Source of the DNA: Thiocapsa roseopersicina
Lineage (GTDB): Bacteria > Pseudomonadota > Gammaproteobacteria > Chromatiales > Chromatiaceae
Direction: 5' to 3'
DNA length: 38,090 bases
NCBI RefSeq assembly: GCF_900106925.1
Contig: NZ_FNNZ01000031.1
Location: 1 to 38,090, forward strand
Part shown: one piece after another, positions 1 through 9,972 of the stretch
How the letters are laid out: the number at the start of each line of letters is the position of its first letter
Numbering within the stretch: position 1 is the stretch's first letter
Made by a program: the position numbers and the translations under genes
Notes under the pieces: model-generated
The model's input: only the letters and a program-made list of their open reading frames with translations
The model's database searches: none
What the model was told of the DNA's origin: nothing

Positions 1-92
1 GCTGCCTGAGCCTTCGTAAGAGTTTGAGTGTTTTTCAGGCCGCCGGGCGGTCACGGGCGGGTTTGTCTCCCGCGCAGAGCATCTTTCACGGT

Positions 93-155
93 AACGGCTA
101 ACGGCTAACGGCTAACGGCTAACGGCTAACGGCTAACGGCTAACGGCTAACGGCT
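93..155. repeat. Heptamer tandem repeat, 9 perfect copies
   Basis: Nine consecutive identical copies of AACGGCT run from 93 to 155, ending 14 bases before the rnfE stop codon on the minus strand. No open frame uses it. It resembles heptanucleotide short tandem repeats that vary in copy number by slippage. The rest of 1-169 shows GC-rich short inverted repeats but no gene. Confidence 0.95.
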
Positions 156-169
156 GGACGACCGCCGCC

Positions 170-892
170 TCAGCCCGCCGCAGGAGCCGCCGCGCCGCCG
201 GCGGGTGCCGCAACGACTGCGGCCTTGGCCTCTCGTTCAGCCGCGCGCCGCTTGACGCGCTTGTCGATCAGGTTTTTCAGCGCGATCAAGAGACCGAGGC
301 CGATGAAGGCACCGGGCGGGAGGATCGCGATGAGAGCGCCCTGGAATCCTTCGCCTAGACTGATGCTGAGGCCGGACGCGGCCTGTCCCAGCAGAAGATT
401 GGCCTGGTAGAAGAGGGTGCCCTGACCGAGGAACTCGCGCACGCCTCCCAGCGCGACCAGCACCAGCGTATAGCCGAGCCCCATCGCGATCGCATCGAGC
501 AGTGCGCGGTCGACGCGATTCTTGGAGGCGAACGCCTCGGCCCGGCCGATGATGGCGCAGTTGGTCACGATCAGCGGAATGAAGAGCCCCAGCACCAGGT
601 AGAGCTCGTAGAAATAGGCTTGGATGCTCAATTCGACCGCCGTGACGAAGGCTGCGATCACCAGCACGAAAACGGGCAATCGGACCTCCGGACGCACCAA
701 GTCGCGGATCAGTGAAACGGTCACGTTGGAGAGGATGAGCACGGCCGTCGTGGCCAGGCCCATGCCCAGGCCGTTCGTCGCGCTGGTGGTGGTCGCGAGC
801 AAGGGACAGAGCCCCAGCAGAGCGACGAGGGCTTGGTTGTTGTTCCAGAATCCGTCGCCGATGATGCTGCCGTAGGGTTGCGGTGCCGCCAT
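170..892 (-). CDS. rnfE: RnfE, membrane subunit of the Rnf complex
   Basis: This is a 240-residue polytopic membrane protein of the RnfA/RnfE/NqrD/NqrE family. It is part of the Rnf complex, which couples electron transfer between ferredoxin and NAD(H) to ion movement across the inner membrane. Cys29 (in GLCP) and Cys112 (in TNC) match the conserved cysteines which, with the pair in RnfA, hold a [2Fe-2S] cluster inside the membrane in this family. The tail from about residue 205 is basic and then Ala/Gly-rich, longer than usual. Its ATG overlaps the rnfG stop by one base (TGATG), indicating translational coupling. It is the last gene of the operon in this window; no nth gene follows before the edge. 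Confidence 0.95.
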   Translation of the reverse strand: MAAPQPYGSIIGDGFWNNNQALVALLGLCPLLATTTSATNGLGMGLATTAVLILSNVTVSLIRDLVRPEVRLPVFVLVIAAFVTAVELSIQAYFYELYLVLGLFIPLIVTNCAIIGRAEAFASKNRVDRALLDAIAMGLGYTLVLVALGGVREFLGQGTLFYQANLLLGQAASGLSISLGEGFQGALIAILPPGAFIGLGLLIALKNLIDKRVKRRAAEREAKAAVVAAPAGGAAAPAAG

Positions 893-1539
893 CAGCCGGC
901 CCCCTTCGCCGCGGTTGTCACGCCTTCGGCGGGCTCGAAGAGCGTGTCGCCCTGTTGTTGAACGTAGATGAGCGTGTTCTTCACCGCATGGACGATGGCG
1001 CGCGGCGTGATGGTCGCGCCGGTGAATTGATCGAATTCGCCTCCGTCGCGCTTCACGGCCCAGCCCTCGAGCGTCGGATTGGAGAGTGACTTGCCGTCGA
1101 AGCTCAACACCCAGTCGGACTTGCGTTCCTCGATCTTGTCGCCGAGTCCGGGCGTCTCGTGGTGAAACAAGACGCGCACCCCGCCGACGCTGCCGTCACG
1201 CAGGACCGACACCAAGAGCTGGATCGGACCGGCATAACCGTCCGGCACGACCGGGTCGAGGATGACCGCTGTGGGTTCGCCGGCCTTGCGCACGCGATAG
1301 ACCCGCGTGTTCTCGGCGCCGAGCAGGTCTCGCGCACTGACCTGGATCAGATCCTCGAGCGGCTCGTTGTCGAACTGCCCTGCCGGGATGATGGATTCGA
1401 GCTTGCTCTGCATCGCGACCCGTTGGTTCTCGGCGATGCGCCCGTCCATCAGATGATGGGTCACGGCGACAAGTGCGACGCCGGTGACGGAGAAGGCGCT
1501 CAGCACGACGGCGGCCAGAATGATCGGTGCTTTCTTCAT
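892..1539 (-). CDS. rnfG: RnfG, flavoprotein subunit of the Rnf complex
   Basis: A 215-residue protein with one N-terminal membrane helix (about residues 5-27) and a periplasmic FMN-binding domain. The motif T-G-A-T-I-T at 173-178 matches the S/T-GAT flavinylation signature, so Thr176 is the expected site of covalent FMN attachment through a phosphoester bond. The frame stays open upstream, but the start at 1539 (MKKAP) is chosen because it opens directly onto the signal anchor and overlaps the rnfD stop by four bases (ATGA). It carries electrons between RnfD and the RnfA/E pair. Order and coupling match classical rnfABCDGE operons. Confidence 0.95.
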   Translation of the reverse strand: MKKAPIILAAVVLSAFSVTGVALVAVTHHLMDGRIAENQRVAMQSKLESIIPAGQFDNEPLEDLIQVSARDLLGAENTRVYRVRKAGEPTAVILDPVVPDGYAGPIQLLVSVLRDGSVGGVRVLFHHETPGLGDKIEERKSDWVLSFDGKSLSNPTLEGWAVKRDGGEFDQFTGATITPRAIVHAVKNTLIYVQQQGDTLFEPAEGVTTAAKGAG

Positions 1540-2582
1540 GGGTTTGCTCGGTTTCCGGTGTGCCCGAAGACCCTGGGCTGGGTGTAGTGGTCGATCGTCG
1601 GGGCGGCGATGTTCATCAACAAGACCGCGAAGGCGACGGCGTCCGGATAGCCGCCCCAGGTGCGGATCACGAACACCAGCAACCCGATCGAGGCCCCGAA
1701 GATGAGCTGCCCGGTCTTGGTCGTACAGGCGCTCACGGGATCCGTCGCGATGAAGAAGGCCCCCAAGATGGCCGCTCCGCTGAACAGATGGAAGGCCGGG
1801 AAGGGGTGGGTCGTCGGGTCGAGCAGCCAGAAGGCGCCTGCCGCGACGGCCAGCGCCGCCAGCATGGAGACCGGGATGTGCCAGGTAATGATGCGCCGCC
1901 ACAGCAGGTAGACCCCGCCGAGCAGGAACCCGTTCGCGACCCATTCCCAGCCGCGCCCGCCGAAGTCACCCCACAGCGGACTGAGTCGAATCTCCTCGAT
2001 GAGCATGCCTTGATCGAGCTTGCCGCGCATCTCGTCGAGCGGAGTCGCGGCGGAGATGGCATCCCACTCGACGCCGCTCGGCAGGGCGCCCCCGAAGATC
2101 AGACCCAGCGATTCCGTGAAGGAGACAGCATGCTCGGCCAGCATGTCGGGCGCCAGCCAGGTGGTCATGGCGACCGGGTAGGACACGAGCAGAAAGACGT
2201 AAGCGGCCATCGCCGGGTTGAAGGGGTTGTAGCCGATGCCTCCGTACAACTGTTTGACCAGAACGATGGCGAAGAGCATGCCGAGCAGGGTCATCCACCA
2301 AGGCAGCGTAGGCGGGACCGAGATGGCGAAGAGCACGGCCGTGACGACGGCGCTGTAGTCGCCGATCGCCGGAGCGATCGGGCGTCGGCGTACCCGCATG
2401 ACCGCCGCCTCGGCGGCTACGGCCACCGTCACGGCGAGCGCGATGTTGATGAGCACGCCCCAGCCGAAGAACCAGATCATCGCCAGCACGCCGGGCACCA
2501 GGGCGAGCAGGACCTCCTGCATCACCCGGTCGACGCGGTTCGGCCGTGACCCGTGGGGCGAGGAGACGAGCACCGCGCTCAT
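1536..2582 (-). CDS. rnfD: RnfD, flavin-carrying membrane subunit of the Rnf complex
   Basis: A 348-residue NqrB/RnfD-family integral membrane protein with many hydrophobic helices. The motif S-A-A-T-P-L at 177-182 fits the covalent FMN attachment motif of RnfD/NqrB, making Thr180 the likely flavinylated residue. The conserved segment GGIGYNPFNPA lies near residue 115. A good ribosome-binding site (GGAAGGA) precedes the ATG at 2582. An unusual gap of about 110 bases separates it from rnfC, while its 3' end overlaps rnfG by four bases. The gap is GC-rich and holds no gene. Confidence 0.95.
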   Translation of the reverse strand: MSAVLVSSPHGSRPNRVDRVMQEVLLALVPGVLAMIWFFGWGVLINIALAVTVAVAAEAAVMRVRRRPIAPAIGDYSAVVTAVLFAISVPPTLPWWMTLLGMLFAIVLVKQLYGGIGYNPFNPAMAAYVFLLVSYPVAMTTWLAPDMLAEHAVSFTESLGLIFGGALPSGVEWDAISAATPLDEMRGKLDQGMLIEEIRLSPLWGDFGGRGWEWVANGFLLGGVYLLWRRIITWHIPVSMLAALAVAAGAFWLLDPTTHPFPAFHLFSGAAILGAFFIATDPVSACTTKTGQLIFGASIGLLVFVIRTWGGYPDAVAFAVLLMNIAAPTIDHYTQPRVFGHTGNRANP

Positions 2583-2693
2583 GTCCTTCCCCGCCGCGCT
2601 GCTGCGGCGTAGGGCAAGGCTGCAGCCGACCCTGCCGGCAAGCCGGGCCGCTCCGCGTCGCTCTCGGTCTTGCGGCTGGTGTGCCGGCCTGTC

Positions 2694-4292
2694 TTAAGCG
2701 TCATCGGTCTCCTCCGCCTTGGCGGCCGCGGCCTTCTTGGCCGCCGCGCGTTGTTTGGCCGCCTCGATCGCGGCCTTCTTCGCGTCCTGATCGGTTTGGC
2801 TCTTTCCGGGGCTCGCTTCGAGCGATTCCTTCTTCTGGCGCAGCCGGGCCTTGCGCTCGCGCTCCTGGCGTTCGATCCGAGCCTGCTTGGCTTCGTGGCG
2901 CAAGCGCGCGAGCTCGGCCTTGCGCTTGTCTTCTTCGCGTGCCCAAACCTCGTTCTTGGCGTACCGGTAGTACTGAACCAGCGGGATGTGGCTCGGACAG
3001 ACCTGTGCGCAGCATCCGCATTCGATGCAGTCGAAGAGGTTGTAGTCCTGGACGCGATCGAGATCCTTCGCACGCGCATGCCAGTAAAGCTGTTGCGGCA
3101 GGAGCTTGGCCGGGCAGACCTCGGCACAGCGCCCGCAGCGGATACAGGCGAGCGCGGGCCCGGGGTCGGGTGCCTCCGCCTCGGTCAAGGCCAGCACGCA
3201 GTTGGCCGGCTTGGTGACCGGGATCTCGGGATGGGCGATCTCGAAACCCATCATGGGTCCGCCGCAGACGAGCTTGCGCGGGCGCTCGCGATAGCCGCCG
3301 CAGTGTGCGATCAGGTCCGACACGGGTGTGCCGATGCGAACCTCGAGGTTGCGCGGCTCGGCGATCGCCCGTCCGGTGACGGTGACGACGCGCGAGATCA
3401 GCGGGCGACCCTTGAGAACGGCGTCGGCGACCGCGGCAGCAGACCCGACGTTCTGGCAGACGATGCCGATCCGCGCCGGGATGGCGTGGGTCGGTACCTC
3501 TTCACCGGTGAGGATGCGAATGAGCTGCTTCTCCCCGCCGCTCGGGTAGAGTGTCGGGATGGAGCGGATTTCGGTATAGCCGCGCATGTCCGTCTCGGCG
3601 AGGGCGAAGTGCATGGCTTCGAACGCCTCGGGCTTGTTGTCCTCGATCCCGATCAGGATCCGCGGCTCGCCAAGCAAGTGATGCATGATCCGTGCGCCCG
3701 CGAGGATGTCGCCGGCGCGCTCGCGCATCAGCAGGTCGTCGCAGGTAATGTAGGGCTCGCACTCGGCCCCGTTGATGATCAGGGTGCGGATGCGTTGATC
3801 CGGGCCGGGGTTGAGCTTGACGCTGGTCGGAAACGAGGCGCCGCCGAGTCCGACGACGCCGGCCCAGCGGATGCGCTCGCGAATCTCGGTCGGGTCCAGC
3901 TGCGCGTATTGCGTCATCCGCTCCGGCAGTTCGGCCCAGGTGTCCTCGCCGTCGGTCTCGATGACGGCGCAGAGCGCGGAGAGCCCCGAGGGGTGCGGGA
4001 CCGGATGCGGTTCGATCGCGACCAGGGTTCCCGAGCTCGAGGCATGGATGCAGGCGCTGACATAGCCTTCGGCCTGCGCCAAAAGCTGGCCCTTGAGAAC
4101 GCGTTCGCCCACGTTGACGACCGGCCGGGCGGTCGCCCCGATATGCTGCTGCAGCGGGATCACGAGGCGCTTGGGCAGCGGCATGACCTCCACGGCGCGG
4201 CCGTTCGAGAGCGCCTTCTCGTCGGGCACATGGATCCCGCCGTGGAACGTCCACAAGCGATCGCGGCGCAGGAGTGATTGGATGGCTGCCAT
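2694..4292 (-). CDS. rnfC: RnfC, NADH/ferredoxin-side subunit of the Rnf complex
   Basis: A 532-residue peripheral subunit that carries the NADH and FMN site. The glycine-rich segment GLGGASFPTSVK (148-159) and GAECEPYIT (175-183) match the NuoF-like flavin/nucleotide region. Two CxxCxxCxxxCP motifs (Cys383/386/389/393 and Cys422/425/428/432) bind two [4Fe-4S] clusters. From about residue 450 the protein becomes a Lys/Arg/Glu/Ala-rich probable coiled coil, a C-terminal extension common in gammaproteobacterial RnfC. The frame is open 85 codons further upstream into rnfB, but that stretch is antisense-like low-complexity sequence; the start at 4292 (MAAIQSLL) lies 13 bases after rnfB and matches the family N-terminus. 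Confidence 0.95.
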   Translation of the reverse strand: MAAIQSLLRRDRLWTFHGGIHVPDEKALSNGRAVEVMPLPKRLVIPLQQHIGATARPVVNVGERVLKGQLLAQAEGYVSACIHASSSGTLVAIEPHPVPHPSGLSALCAVIETDGEDTWAELPERMTQYAQLDPTEIRERIRWAGVVGLGGASFPTSVKLNPGPDQRIRTLIINGAECEPYITCDDLLMRERAGDILAGARIMHHLLGEPRILIGIEDNKPEAFEAMHFALAETDMRGYTEIRSIPTLYPSGGEKQLIRILTGEEVPTHAIPARIGIVCQNVGSAAAVADAVLKGRPLISRVVTVTGRAIAEPRNLEVRIGTPVSDLIAHCGGYRERPRKLVCGGPMMGFEIAHPEIPVTKPANCVLALTEAEAPDPGPALACIRCGRCAEVCPAKLLPQQLYWHARAKDLDRVQDYNLFDCIECGCCAQVCPSHIPLVQYYRYAKNEVWAREEDKRKAELARLRHEAKQARIERQERERKARLRQKKESLEASPGKSQTDQDAKKAAIEAAKQRAAAKKAAAAKAEETDDA

Positions 4293-4305
4293 GGCAGGGC
4301 TCCGG

Positions 4306-4878
4306 TCAGGCTGCCTCGGTCTCCCGCTCGGGCGATTCCGTGCGGGACCTGGGCTCGCTGGACGGATAGGGCCAGCGCCAATGGGGGATGTCGGTGGCGA
4401 TCGGCACCATATGGATGCATTCCACCGGGCAGGGCGGCAGACAGAGCTCGCAGCCCGTACATTCGGCGGCGATGATGCCGTGGAGCTGCTTGGCGGCCCC
4501 GACGATGGCGTCGACCGGGCAGGCTTGCAGACACAGGGTGCAGCCAATGCAGGTCAGGGGGTCGATCACGGCGACCGAAGGCGGTTTCTCTTCGACCTCG
4601 AGTGCGGCGGGCTCGCGCCCGAGCAGGTCCGCCAAGGCGAGCAGGGTTGCTTCCCCGCCGGGGATGCACTTGTTGATCTCGTCCTCGCCGCGGGCCAGGG
4701 CCTCGGCATAGGGTCGGCATCCGGGGTGGCCGCATTGGCCGCACTGGGTTTGCGGCAGGAGCGCATCGATCTGATCGGCGATCGGGTTGCCTTCGACGCG
4801 AAAGCGGATGGCCGAGTAGCCGAGCAGCAGTCCGAGGACGGCGGAGAGTGCGGTCATGGCGAGGATGGCGGTCAACAT
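4306..4878 (-). CDS. rnfB: RnfB, iron-sulfur subunit of the Rnf complex
   Basis: A 190-residue protein with one N-terminal membrane anchor (about residues 3-25), then a four-cysteine cluster domain (Cys46/49/54/71) of the ArsC-like/Fe-S family, then two ferredoxin-type motifs, Cys110/113/116/120 and Cys140/143/146/150. RnfB is considered the ferredoxin-interacting entry or exit subunit. The C-terminus from about residue 165 is short, charged and unconserved-looking. It lies 13 bases downstream of rnfA and 13 bases upstream of rnfC in one operon. Confidence 0.95.
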   Translation of the reverse strand: MLTAILAMTALSAVLGLLLGYSAIRFRVEGNPIADQIDALLPQTQCGQCGHPGCRPYAEALARGEDEINKCIPGGEATLLALADLLGREPAALEVEEKPPSVAVIDPLTCIGCTLCLQACPVDAIVGAAKQLHGIIAAECTGCELCLPPCPVECIHMVPIATDIPHWRWPYPSSEPRSRTESPERETEAA

Positions 4879-4891
4879 GGCGATCGTCCGG

Positions 4892-5473
4892 TCAGCTCGA
4901 CACGAGCCCGGCGAATCCCATGAAGGCCAGAGACATCAGGCCCGCGGTGATCAGGGCAATGGCGCTGCCCTGGAAAGGCTCCGGGACATCGCCGACCGCG
5001 ACACGCTCGCGTACCGCGGCGAACAGTGTGAGCACGAGCGAGAAGCCGACTGCCGCACCGAACCCGTAAAGCGTCGCCTCGACCAGGCTGCGCTCGGCCT
5101 GCAGGTTCAGCAAGGCAACGCCGAGCACGGCGCAGTTGGTGGTGATGAGCGGCAGAAAGATCCCCAGCACCTGATAGAGCAGCGGGCTGGTCTTGCGCAT
5201 GATCGTCTCGGTGAACTGCACCACCGCGGCGATCACCACGATGAAGGCGATGATGCGCAGATACTCGATGCCGAGCGGCACCAGCATGTACTCGTTCACG
5301 AGCCAGGAGGTCACGGAGGAGAGCGTCATCACGAAGGTCGTCGCCAGACCCATGCCCGCGGCCGTCTCGAGCTTCTTCGAGACGCCCATGAAGGGGCAGA
5401 GTCCGAGGAACTTCACCAGCACGAAGTTGTTGACCAACACGGTGCCGATCAGGATGAGCGCGTATTCAGTCAT
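4892..5473 (-). CDS. rnfA: RnfA, membrane subunit of the Rnf complex
   Basis: A 193-residue, six-helix membrane protein homologous to RnfE, usual length for the family. Cys26 (in GLCPFMG) and Cys114 (in TTNC) are the conserved cluster ligands that pair with those of RnfE. It is the first rnf gene; an AGAG stretch lies just upstream of its ATG. In phototrophic diazotrophs Rnf supplies reduced ferredoxin for nitrogenase, in enterobacteria it keeps SoxR reduced; the window does not show which role applies. Expression could start in the 254-base gap after metG or by read-through from metG. Confidence 0.95.
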   Translation of the reverse strand: MTEYALILIGTVLVNNFVLVKFLGLCPFMGVSKKLETAAGMGLATTFVMTLSSVTSWLVNEYMLVPLGIEYLRIIAFIVVIAAVVQFTETIMRKTSPLLYQVLGIFLPLITTNCAVLGVALLNLQAERSLVEATLYGFGAAVGFSLVLTLFAAVRERVAVGDVPEPFQGSAIALITAGLMSLAFMGFAGLVSS

Positions 5474-5635
5474 GCTCTCTTTGGCTTCGGGGCGTGCGAC
5501 GGGCGGTTGATGCGCTGTAGGTGCGCGAAACGGGTCGCGAAATGCTGCAAGCGCGAAATCGCCGAAGGATACGCCTCGGGGGCGGTTTGCTACAACACCG
5601 GGACTGAAGGGTTATCGGGGGATCGCCTCCGGCGT

Positions 5636-5656
5636 CCAGCCTCCAGCCTCCAGCCT
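5636..5656. repeat. Heptamer tandem repeat, 3 copies, metG-rnfA gap
   Basis: Three perfect tandem copies of CCAGCCT lie in the 254-base gap between the end of metG and the start of rnfA. The unit differs from the array at 93-155 but has the same 7-base length. Apart from this the gap shows no gene and no convincing promoter boxes. Confidence 0.85.
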
Positions 5657-5727
5657 TTAGCGCAACTTGTGCCTTCTATCGTCGGCACAACCGGGTTGCC
5701 CTCGGTCCGCAGGCTGCGATCTCCGGT

Positions 5728-7809
5728 CTACTTCACCCGCATTCCGGGCTCGGCTCCCGCGTCGGGGCTCAGAATGAAGATGTCTTTGCCGCCGGGACCG
5801 GCGGCGAGCACCATGCCCTCGGAGACGCCGAAGCGCATCTTGCGGGGGGCGAGGTTGGCAACCATGACCGTCAACCGGCCTTCCAGGTCGCTCGGGTCGT
5901 AGGCCGAGCGGATCCCGGCGAAGACCGTGCGGGTCTCGCCGCCGAGATCCAGCTCCAGCTTCAGGAGCTTGTCGGCGCCCTCGACCACAGCGGCCGAGCG
6001 GATCCGGGCGATGCGTAGATCGAGTTTGCCGAAGGTCTCGATGTCGATCGTCTCGGCAATCGGCTGTCCGCTCAGGTGCTTGCTCGACTCATCCATGGCC
6101 GCCGGCGGCGGTGCCGTCGTGCTCAGGTCTTCCTTGGATGCCTCCAGCATGGCCTCGATATGGGCCGGCTCGACGCGGGTCATCAGCGGCTTGAAGGGGG
6201 CGATCTCATGGTCGAGCAAGGGCTCGGCGATCGCGTCCCAGGTCAGCGGCTCGACCTGCATGAAGGCTTCCGAATCGGCGGCGGTCCCCGGCAGGATCGG
6301 GCGTAGATAGCCGATCAGGATCCGGAAGAGGTTGATGCCCATCGAGCAGACCGCCTGAAGATCGGCCTCTCGAGCCGGGTCTTTCGCGATCACCCAAGGC
6401 GCCTGCTCGTCGATGTATTGATTGGCGCGGTCGGCCAGCGCCATGATCTCGCGCACGGCGCGGCTGAGTTCGCGTCGCTCGTAGGCGAGGGCGATGGATT
6501 CGCCGGCCTGCACGAAATCGGCATGGAGCTGCGGATCGGCCAGGGTCGGCGAGAGTCTGCCCGCAAAGCGCTTGGCGATGAACCCGGCGCTGCGGCTGGC
6601 GATGTTCACGACCTTGCCGACCAGATCCGAGTTTACGCGTGCGGTGAAGTCCTGGAGATTCAGATCGATGTCGTCGACGCCCGGCCCGAGCTTGGCCGCG
6701 AAGTAGTAGCGCAGATATTCGGGATTGAGATGATCCAGATAGGTGCGGGCCTTGATGAAGGTCCCGCGCGACTTGGACATCTTCTGTCCGTCGACCGTCA
6801 GGAAGCCGTGTGCAAAGACCGCGGACGGCGTGCGGAAGTCCGCACCGTGCAGCATCGCCGGCCAGAAGAGGGCATGGAAGTAGATGATGTCCTTACCGAT
6901 GAAGTGATAGAGCTCGGCGGCGGAGTCCCGGGCCCAGAACCGATCGAAGTCCAATCCGGCGGCGCGCCCGCGGGGGCTTTCGCAGAGATTCAGGAAGCTC
7001 GCCATGTAGCCGATCGGGGCATCGAGCCAGACATAGAAGAACTTGCCCGGATGGTCCGGGATCTCGAAGCCGAAGTAGGGCGCGTCGCGCGAGATGTCCC
7101 ATTCCTGCAGGCCGGCGTCGAACCACTCGTCGAGCTTGTTCGCGACCTGCGCCTGCAGACCGCCGCCGCGGGTCCAGTCGCGCAGCATCGGCTCGAAGTC
7201 GCCGAGGCGGAAGAAATAGTGGTCCGATTCGCGCTGCTCGGGCACGGCGCCCGAGACCGCCGAGCGCGGGTTCTTCAGCTCGTTCGGCGAATAGCTCGCC
7301 CCGCAGACCTCGCAGTTGTCGCCGTACTGGTCCGGTGCGCCGCACTTGGGACACTCGCCCTTGATGAAGCGATCGGGCAGGAACATCTCCTCGACCGGGT
7401 CGTAGGCTTGGGTGATGGTGCGCCGGCTGATGTGGCCTTTGTCCCGGTTGCGTTCGTAGATGAGGTTGGCGAAGTGGCGGTTCTCATCCGAGTGCGTCGA
7501 GTGATAGTTGTCGAAACCCACCCGGAAGGCCGCGAAATCCGCCGCGTGCTCCTCGGCGACCCGCGCGATCAGTGCCTCGGGCGTGATGCCTTCCTGGCGA
7601 GCGCGCAACATGATGGGCGTGCCGTGGGCGTCGTCGGCGCAGACATACCAGCAGGCGTGCCCGCGCATCTTCTGGAAACGCACCCAGATATCGGTCTGGA
7701 TATATTCGACCAGATGGCCGATGTGGATCGGCCCGTTGGCGTAGGGCAGTGCGCTGGTGACCAGAATGTCTCGGGGGCTGCCGCCCCGGATGTCGCGGGT
7801 TTGACTCAT
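5728..7809 (-). CDS. metG: Methionyl-tRNA synthetase
   Basis: A class I aminoacyl-tRNA synthetase of 693 residues that charges tRNA(Met). HIGH is at 29-32, the zinc-binding knuckle has Cys153/156/166/169, and KMSKS is at 343-347. The last ~110 residues form an EMAP/Trbp111-like tRNA-binding domain (starting near [11 protein letters not shown]) used for dimerisation and tRNA capture. The frame also opens with a TTG four codons earlier; the ATG at 7809 is preferred, though neither has a clear ribosome-binding site. It is divergent from mrp, as in many gammaproteobacteria, and lies upstream of rnfA on the same strand. Confidence 0.97.
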   Translation of the reverse strand: MSQTRDIRGGSPRDILVTSALPYANGPIHIGHLVEYIQTDIWVRFQKMRGHACWYVCADDAHGTPIMLRARQEGITPEALIARVAEEHAADFAAFRVGFDNYHSTHSDENRHFANLIYERNRDKGHISRRTITQAYDPVEEMFLPDRFIKGECPKCGAPDQYGDNCEVCGASYSPNELKNPRSAVSGAVPEQRESDHYFFRLGDFEPMLRDWTRGGGLQAQVANKLDEWFDAGLQEWDISRDAPYFGFEIPDHPGKFFYVWLDAPIGYMASFLNLCESPRGRAAGLDFDRFWARDSAAELYHFIGKDIIYFHALFWPAMLHGADFRTPSAVFAHGFLTVDGQKMSKSRGTFIKARTYLDHLNPEYLRYYFAAKLGPGVDDIDLNLQDFTARVNSDLVGKVVNIASRSAGFIAKRFAGRLSPTLADPQLHADFVQAGESIALAYERRELSRAVREIMALADRANQYIDEQAPWVIAKDPAREADLQAVCSMGINLFRILIGYLRPILPGTAADSEAFMQVEPLTWDAIAEPLLDHEIAPFKPLMTRVEPAHIEAMLEASKEDLSTTAPPPAAMDESSKHLSGQPIAETIDIETFGKLDLRIARIRSAAVVEGADKLLKLELDLGGETRTVFAGIRSAYDPSDLEGRLTVMVANLAPRKMRFGVSEGMVLAAGPGGKDIFILSPDAGAEPGMRVK

Positions 7810-8054
7810 GGATGGGCTCAAGTGGCTCGGCTTTAGGGTCTCGAACGATGTCCCAGTATCTCACGGCCCGTCGCGCTCCGGACAGAGCGGCCCCGGCCGG
7901 CCGGTTTCATGTCGAGACTTGATTTAAGGCATGTCCACACCAAAAGTCGGAGGGAACTTTTCCGATCCCGGGCGCATCATCGCAGCCCATCGAAAAGCAT
8001 CTGTCTTACGTGACCCGGCAGCGCCGGGCGCATCCATCTATCCTGGAGTACCTC

Positions 8055-9146
8055 ATGTCCGAACCCACGAAAGAAGCCGTCGAAGCCGCCATCAAGGGCT
8101 ACAAGGAACCCCATCTCGGGCGCGATCTCGTGGCGGCGCATTCGATCAAGGGCATCGAGATCGAGGGCGGTCAGGTCCGCATCAAGGTCGTCTTGGGGTT
8201 CCCGGCCAAGACCATCTGCGCCGGCATCGCCAAGACGCTCGAAGAGGCTGTTCTCAAGGTCGAGGGCGTCGAGATGGTGCAGGTCGACGTGACCTGGGAG
8301 ATCAAGTCGCACTCCGTTCAAAAGTCGCTCAAGCCGATCGACAACATCAAGAACATCATCGCCGTGGCGTCGGGAAAAGGCGGCGTGGGCAAGTCTACGA
8401 CTGCCGTCAACCTCGCGCTTGCGTTGTCGGCCGAAGGCGCGAGCGTGGGCATCCTGGACGCCGACATTTACGGCCCGTCCCAGCCGCGCATGCTCGGTAT
8501 CTCGGGCAAGCCCGAGTCCAAGGACGGCAAGAGTCTGGAGCCGATGAACGCCTACCACCTCCAAGCCATGTCCATCGGCTTCCTCATCGACGAAGAGACG
8601 CCGATGATCTGGCGCGGTCCGATGGTCACACAGGCCCTGGAGCAGCTGCTCAACGACACCAATTGGTCGGATCTCGACTACCTCGTCATCGACCTTCCGC
8701 CGGGGACGGGCGACACCCAGCTGACCCTCGCGCAAAAGGTGCCGGTCTCGGGCGCCGTGATCGTCACCACTCCCCAGGACATCGCCCTGCTCGACGCGCG
8801 CAAGGGTCTGAAGATGTTTCAGAAGGTCGAGGTTCCGGTGCTTGGCATCGTCGAGAACATGAGCACCCACATCTGCTCTGCCTGCGGTCACGAGGAGCAC
8901 ATCTTCGGCGAAGGTGGCGGGCAGAAGATGTCCGAGCAGTACGGAATCGATCTCCTCGGCTCGCTTCCGCTGAACGGCCACATCCGCGAGGAGACCGACA
9001 ACGGCAAACCGACCGTGGTCGCCCAGCCGGATTCGCGCGTTGCCGAGATCTATCGCGAGATCGCCCGCAAGACCGCGGCGAAGCTGTCGTTGCAAGCCAA
9101 GGATTATGCTTCGAAATTCCCGCGGATCGTGATCCAGAACAACTAA
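8055..9146 (+). CDS. mrp: Mrp/ApbC, iron-sulfur cluster carrier ATPase
   Basis: A 363-residue P-loop ATPase of the Mrp/NBP35 family that binds and transfers [4Fe-4S] clusters in the cytosol. Residues 1-90 form a MIP18/DUF59 domain; the deviant Walker A GKGGVGKSTT is at 107-116; a CxxC pair (CSAC, in the segment HICSACGHEE) follows near residue 278 and is the cluster-binding site. The frame is open from a GTG 15 codons upstream, but the ATG at 8055 has a GGAG box at 8045-8048 with good spacing. The stop codon lies inside the left arm of the palindromic element at 9143-9228. Confidence 0.97.
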   Translation: MSEPTKEAVEAAIKGYKEPHLGRDLVAAHSIKGIEIEGGQVRIKVVLGFPAKTICAGIAKTLEEAVLKVEGVEMVQVDVTWEIKSHSVQKSLKPIDNIKNIIAVASGKGGVGKSTTAVNLALALSAEGASVGILDADIYGPSQPRMLGISGKPESKDGKSLEPMNAYHLQAMSIGFLIDEETPMIWRGPMVTQALEQLLNDTNWSDLDYLVIDLPPGTGDTQLTLAQKVPVSGAVIVTTPQDIALLDARKGLKMFQKVEVPVLGIVENMSTHICSACGHEEHIFGEGGGQKMSEQYGIDLLGSLPLNGHIREETDNGKPTVVAQPDSRVAEIYREIARKTAAKLSLQAKDYASKFPRIVIQNN

Positions 9147-9228
9147 ACTGCGCCTTTTGGGGTATGCGAGGGCCGAGTTTGTTTCGGCCTCGTAGGCTCA
9201 TGTGAGTGTCGTGCCGGGCGCAGTTTAG
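9143..9228. repeat. Palindromic element A (86 bp), mrp 3' end
   Basis: Left arm CTAAACTGCGCC (9143-9154) and right arm GGCGCAGTTTAG (9217-9228) are perfect reverse complements. A nested stem GGCCGA/TCGGCC (9171-9176 with 9184-9189) lies inside. The TAA of mrp is bases 2-4 of the left arm. It is one of seven complete copies of a family in this window; both arms here carry the compensatory change T/A relative to the commoner CCGCG core. Confidence 0.9.
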
Positions 9229-9399
9229 GATTTTTCGCCACTTGATTGATGCGAGCTGCCCGGTGAAACGCCGCCGTTCTGCGTTACCCTACTGCTCCGC
9301 TTGTTTGACAGACGGTCTTGCCGTCTTGCCGAGCCGGCTTGTTGTGCTCGGCTCCGCGGTGTAGCCTTTCCGGCTTTGCGCGCATACCGAGATTTCGCG
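9229..9399 (+). promoter_or_regulatory. dcd leader with two possible hairpins
   Basis: This gap before dcd contains AGACGG...CCGTCT followed by CCGAGCC...GCTCGGC, two consecutive short inverted repeats. They may form a structured leader, or be chance in GC-rich DNA. No clear -35/-10 pair is visible. Confidence 0.3.
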
Positions 9400-9966
9400 A
9401 TGGCCATCAAGTCCGACCGTTGGATCCGCCGAATGGCCGAAGAAGGCGGCATGATCGATCCCTTCGAGCCCGTTCAGGTCCGCGAAGGCGAGCAGGGGCG
9501 GGTCATCTCCTACGGAACGTCGAGCTACGGCTACGACGTGCGCTGCGCCGACGAGTTCAAGATCTTCACGAACATCAACTCGGCCATCGTCGATCCCAAG
9601 AACTTCGACTCCAACGGATTTGTGGATCTCAAGTCCGACGTCTGCATCATCCCTCCGAACTCGTTTGCGCTGGCGCGCACGGTCGAATATCTCCGTATCC
9701 CGCGGAATGTATTGACGATTTGTCTCGGAAAAAGCACGTATGCGCGTTGCGGCATCATCGTGAATGTTACGCCTTTGGAGCCTGAATGGGAGGGCCATGT
9801 GACCCTGGAGTTCTCCAACACCACGCCGTTGCCGGCGAAGATCTACGCGAACGAAGGCGTGGCTCAGATCCTCTTTTTCGAGTCGGACGAGGTCTGCGAG
9901 ACCTCGTACAAGGACCGCGGCGGCAAATATCAGGGCCAGCGCGGTGTGACCTTGCCGAAGTCGTGA
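9400..9966 (+). CDS. dcd: dCTP deaminase
   Basis: A 188-residue trimeric enzyme that deaminates dCTP to dUTP, feeding dTMP synthesis. Recognisable family motifs are SSYGYDVR near residue 47, GKSTYARCG near 110 and [10 protein letters not shown] near 125, the last carrying the catalytic glutamate region. Length is normal (E. coli enzyme 193 aa). The frame extends upstream, but the ATG at 9400 (MAIKSDRWI) matches the family N-terminus. mrp followed by dcd is a common gammaproteobacterial order. Its stop is six bases from the end of the convergent glycosyltransferase gene. Confidence 0.96.
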   Translation: MAIKSDRWIRRMAEEGGMIDPFEPVQVREGEQGRVISYGTSSYGYDVRCADEFKIFTNINSAIVDPKNFDSNGFVDLKSDVCIIPPNSFALARTVEYLRIPRNVLTICLGKSTYARCGIIVNVTPLEPEWEGHVTLEFSNTTPLPAKIYANEGVAQILFFESDEVCETSYKDRGGKYQGQRGVTLPKS

Positions 9967-9972
9967 TGTCCG

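Noticed and set aside
93-155. CRISPR array
   Set aside because: The repeat is a 7-base unit with no spacers; no cas genes are present. No CRISPR array is seen anywhere in the window.
1540-1944. A 135-codon upstream extension of rnfG inside rnfD
   Set aside because: It overlaps rnfD in another frame and would bury the signal anchor; the ATGA overlap at 1536-1539 marks the real start.
4293-4547. An 85-codon upstream extension of rnfC overlapping rnfB
   Set aside because: The residues are Pro/Ser/Arg-rich and frame-shifted relative to rnfB; the family N-terminus starts at 4292.
6418-7836. A 472-codon open frame on the plus strand opposite metG
   Set aside because: It is an antisense shadow of metG, with Ala/Val/Gly/Asp-rich sequence and no recognisable domain.
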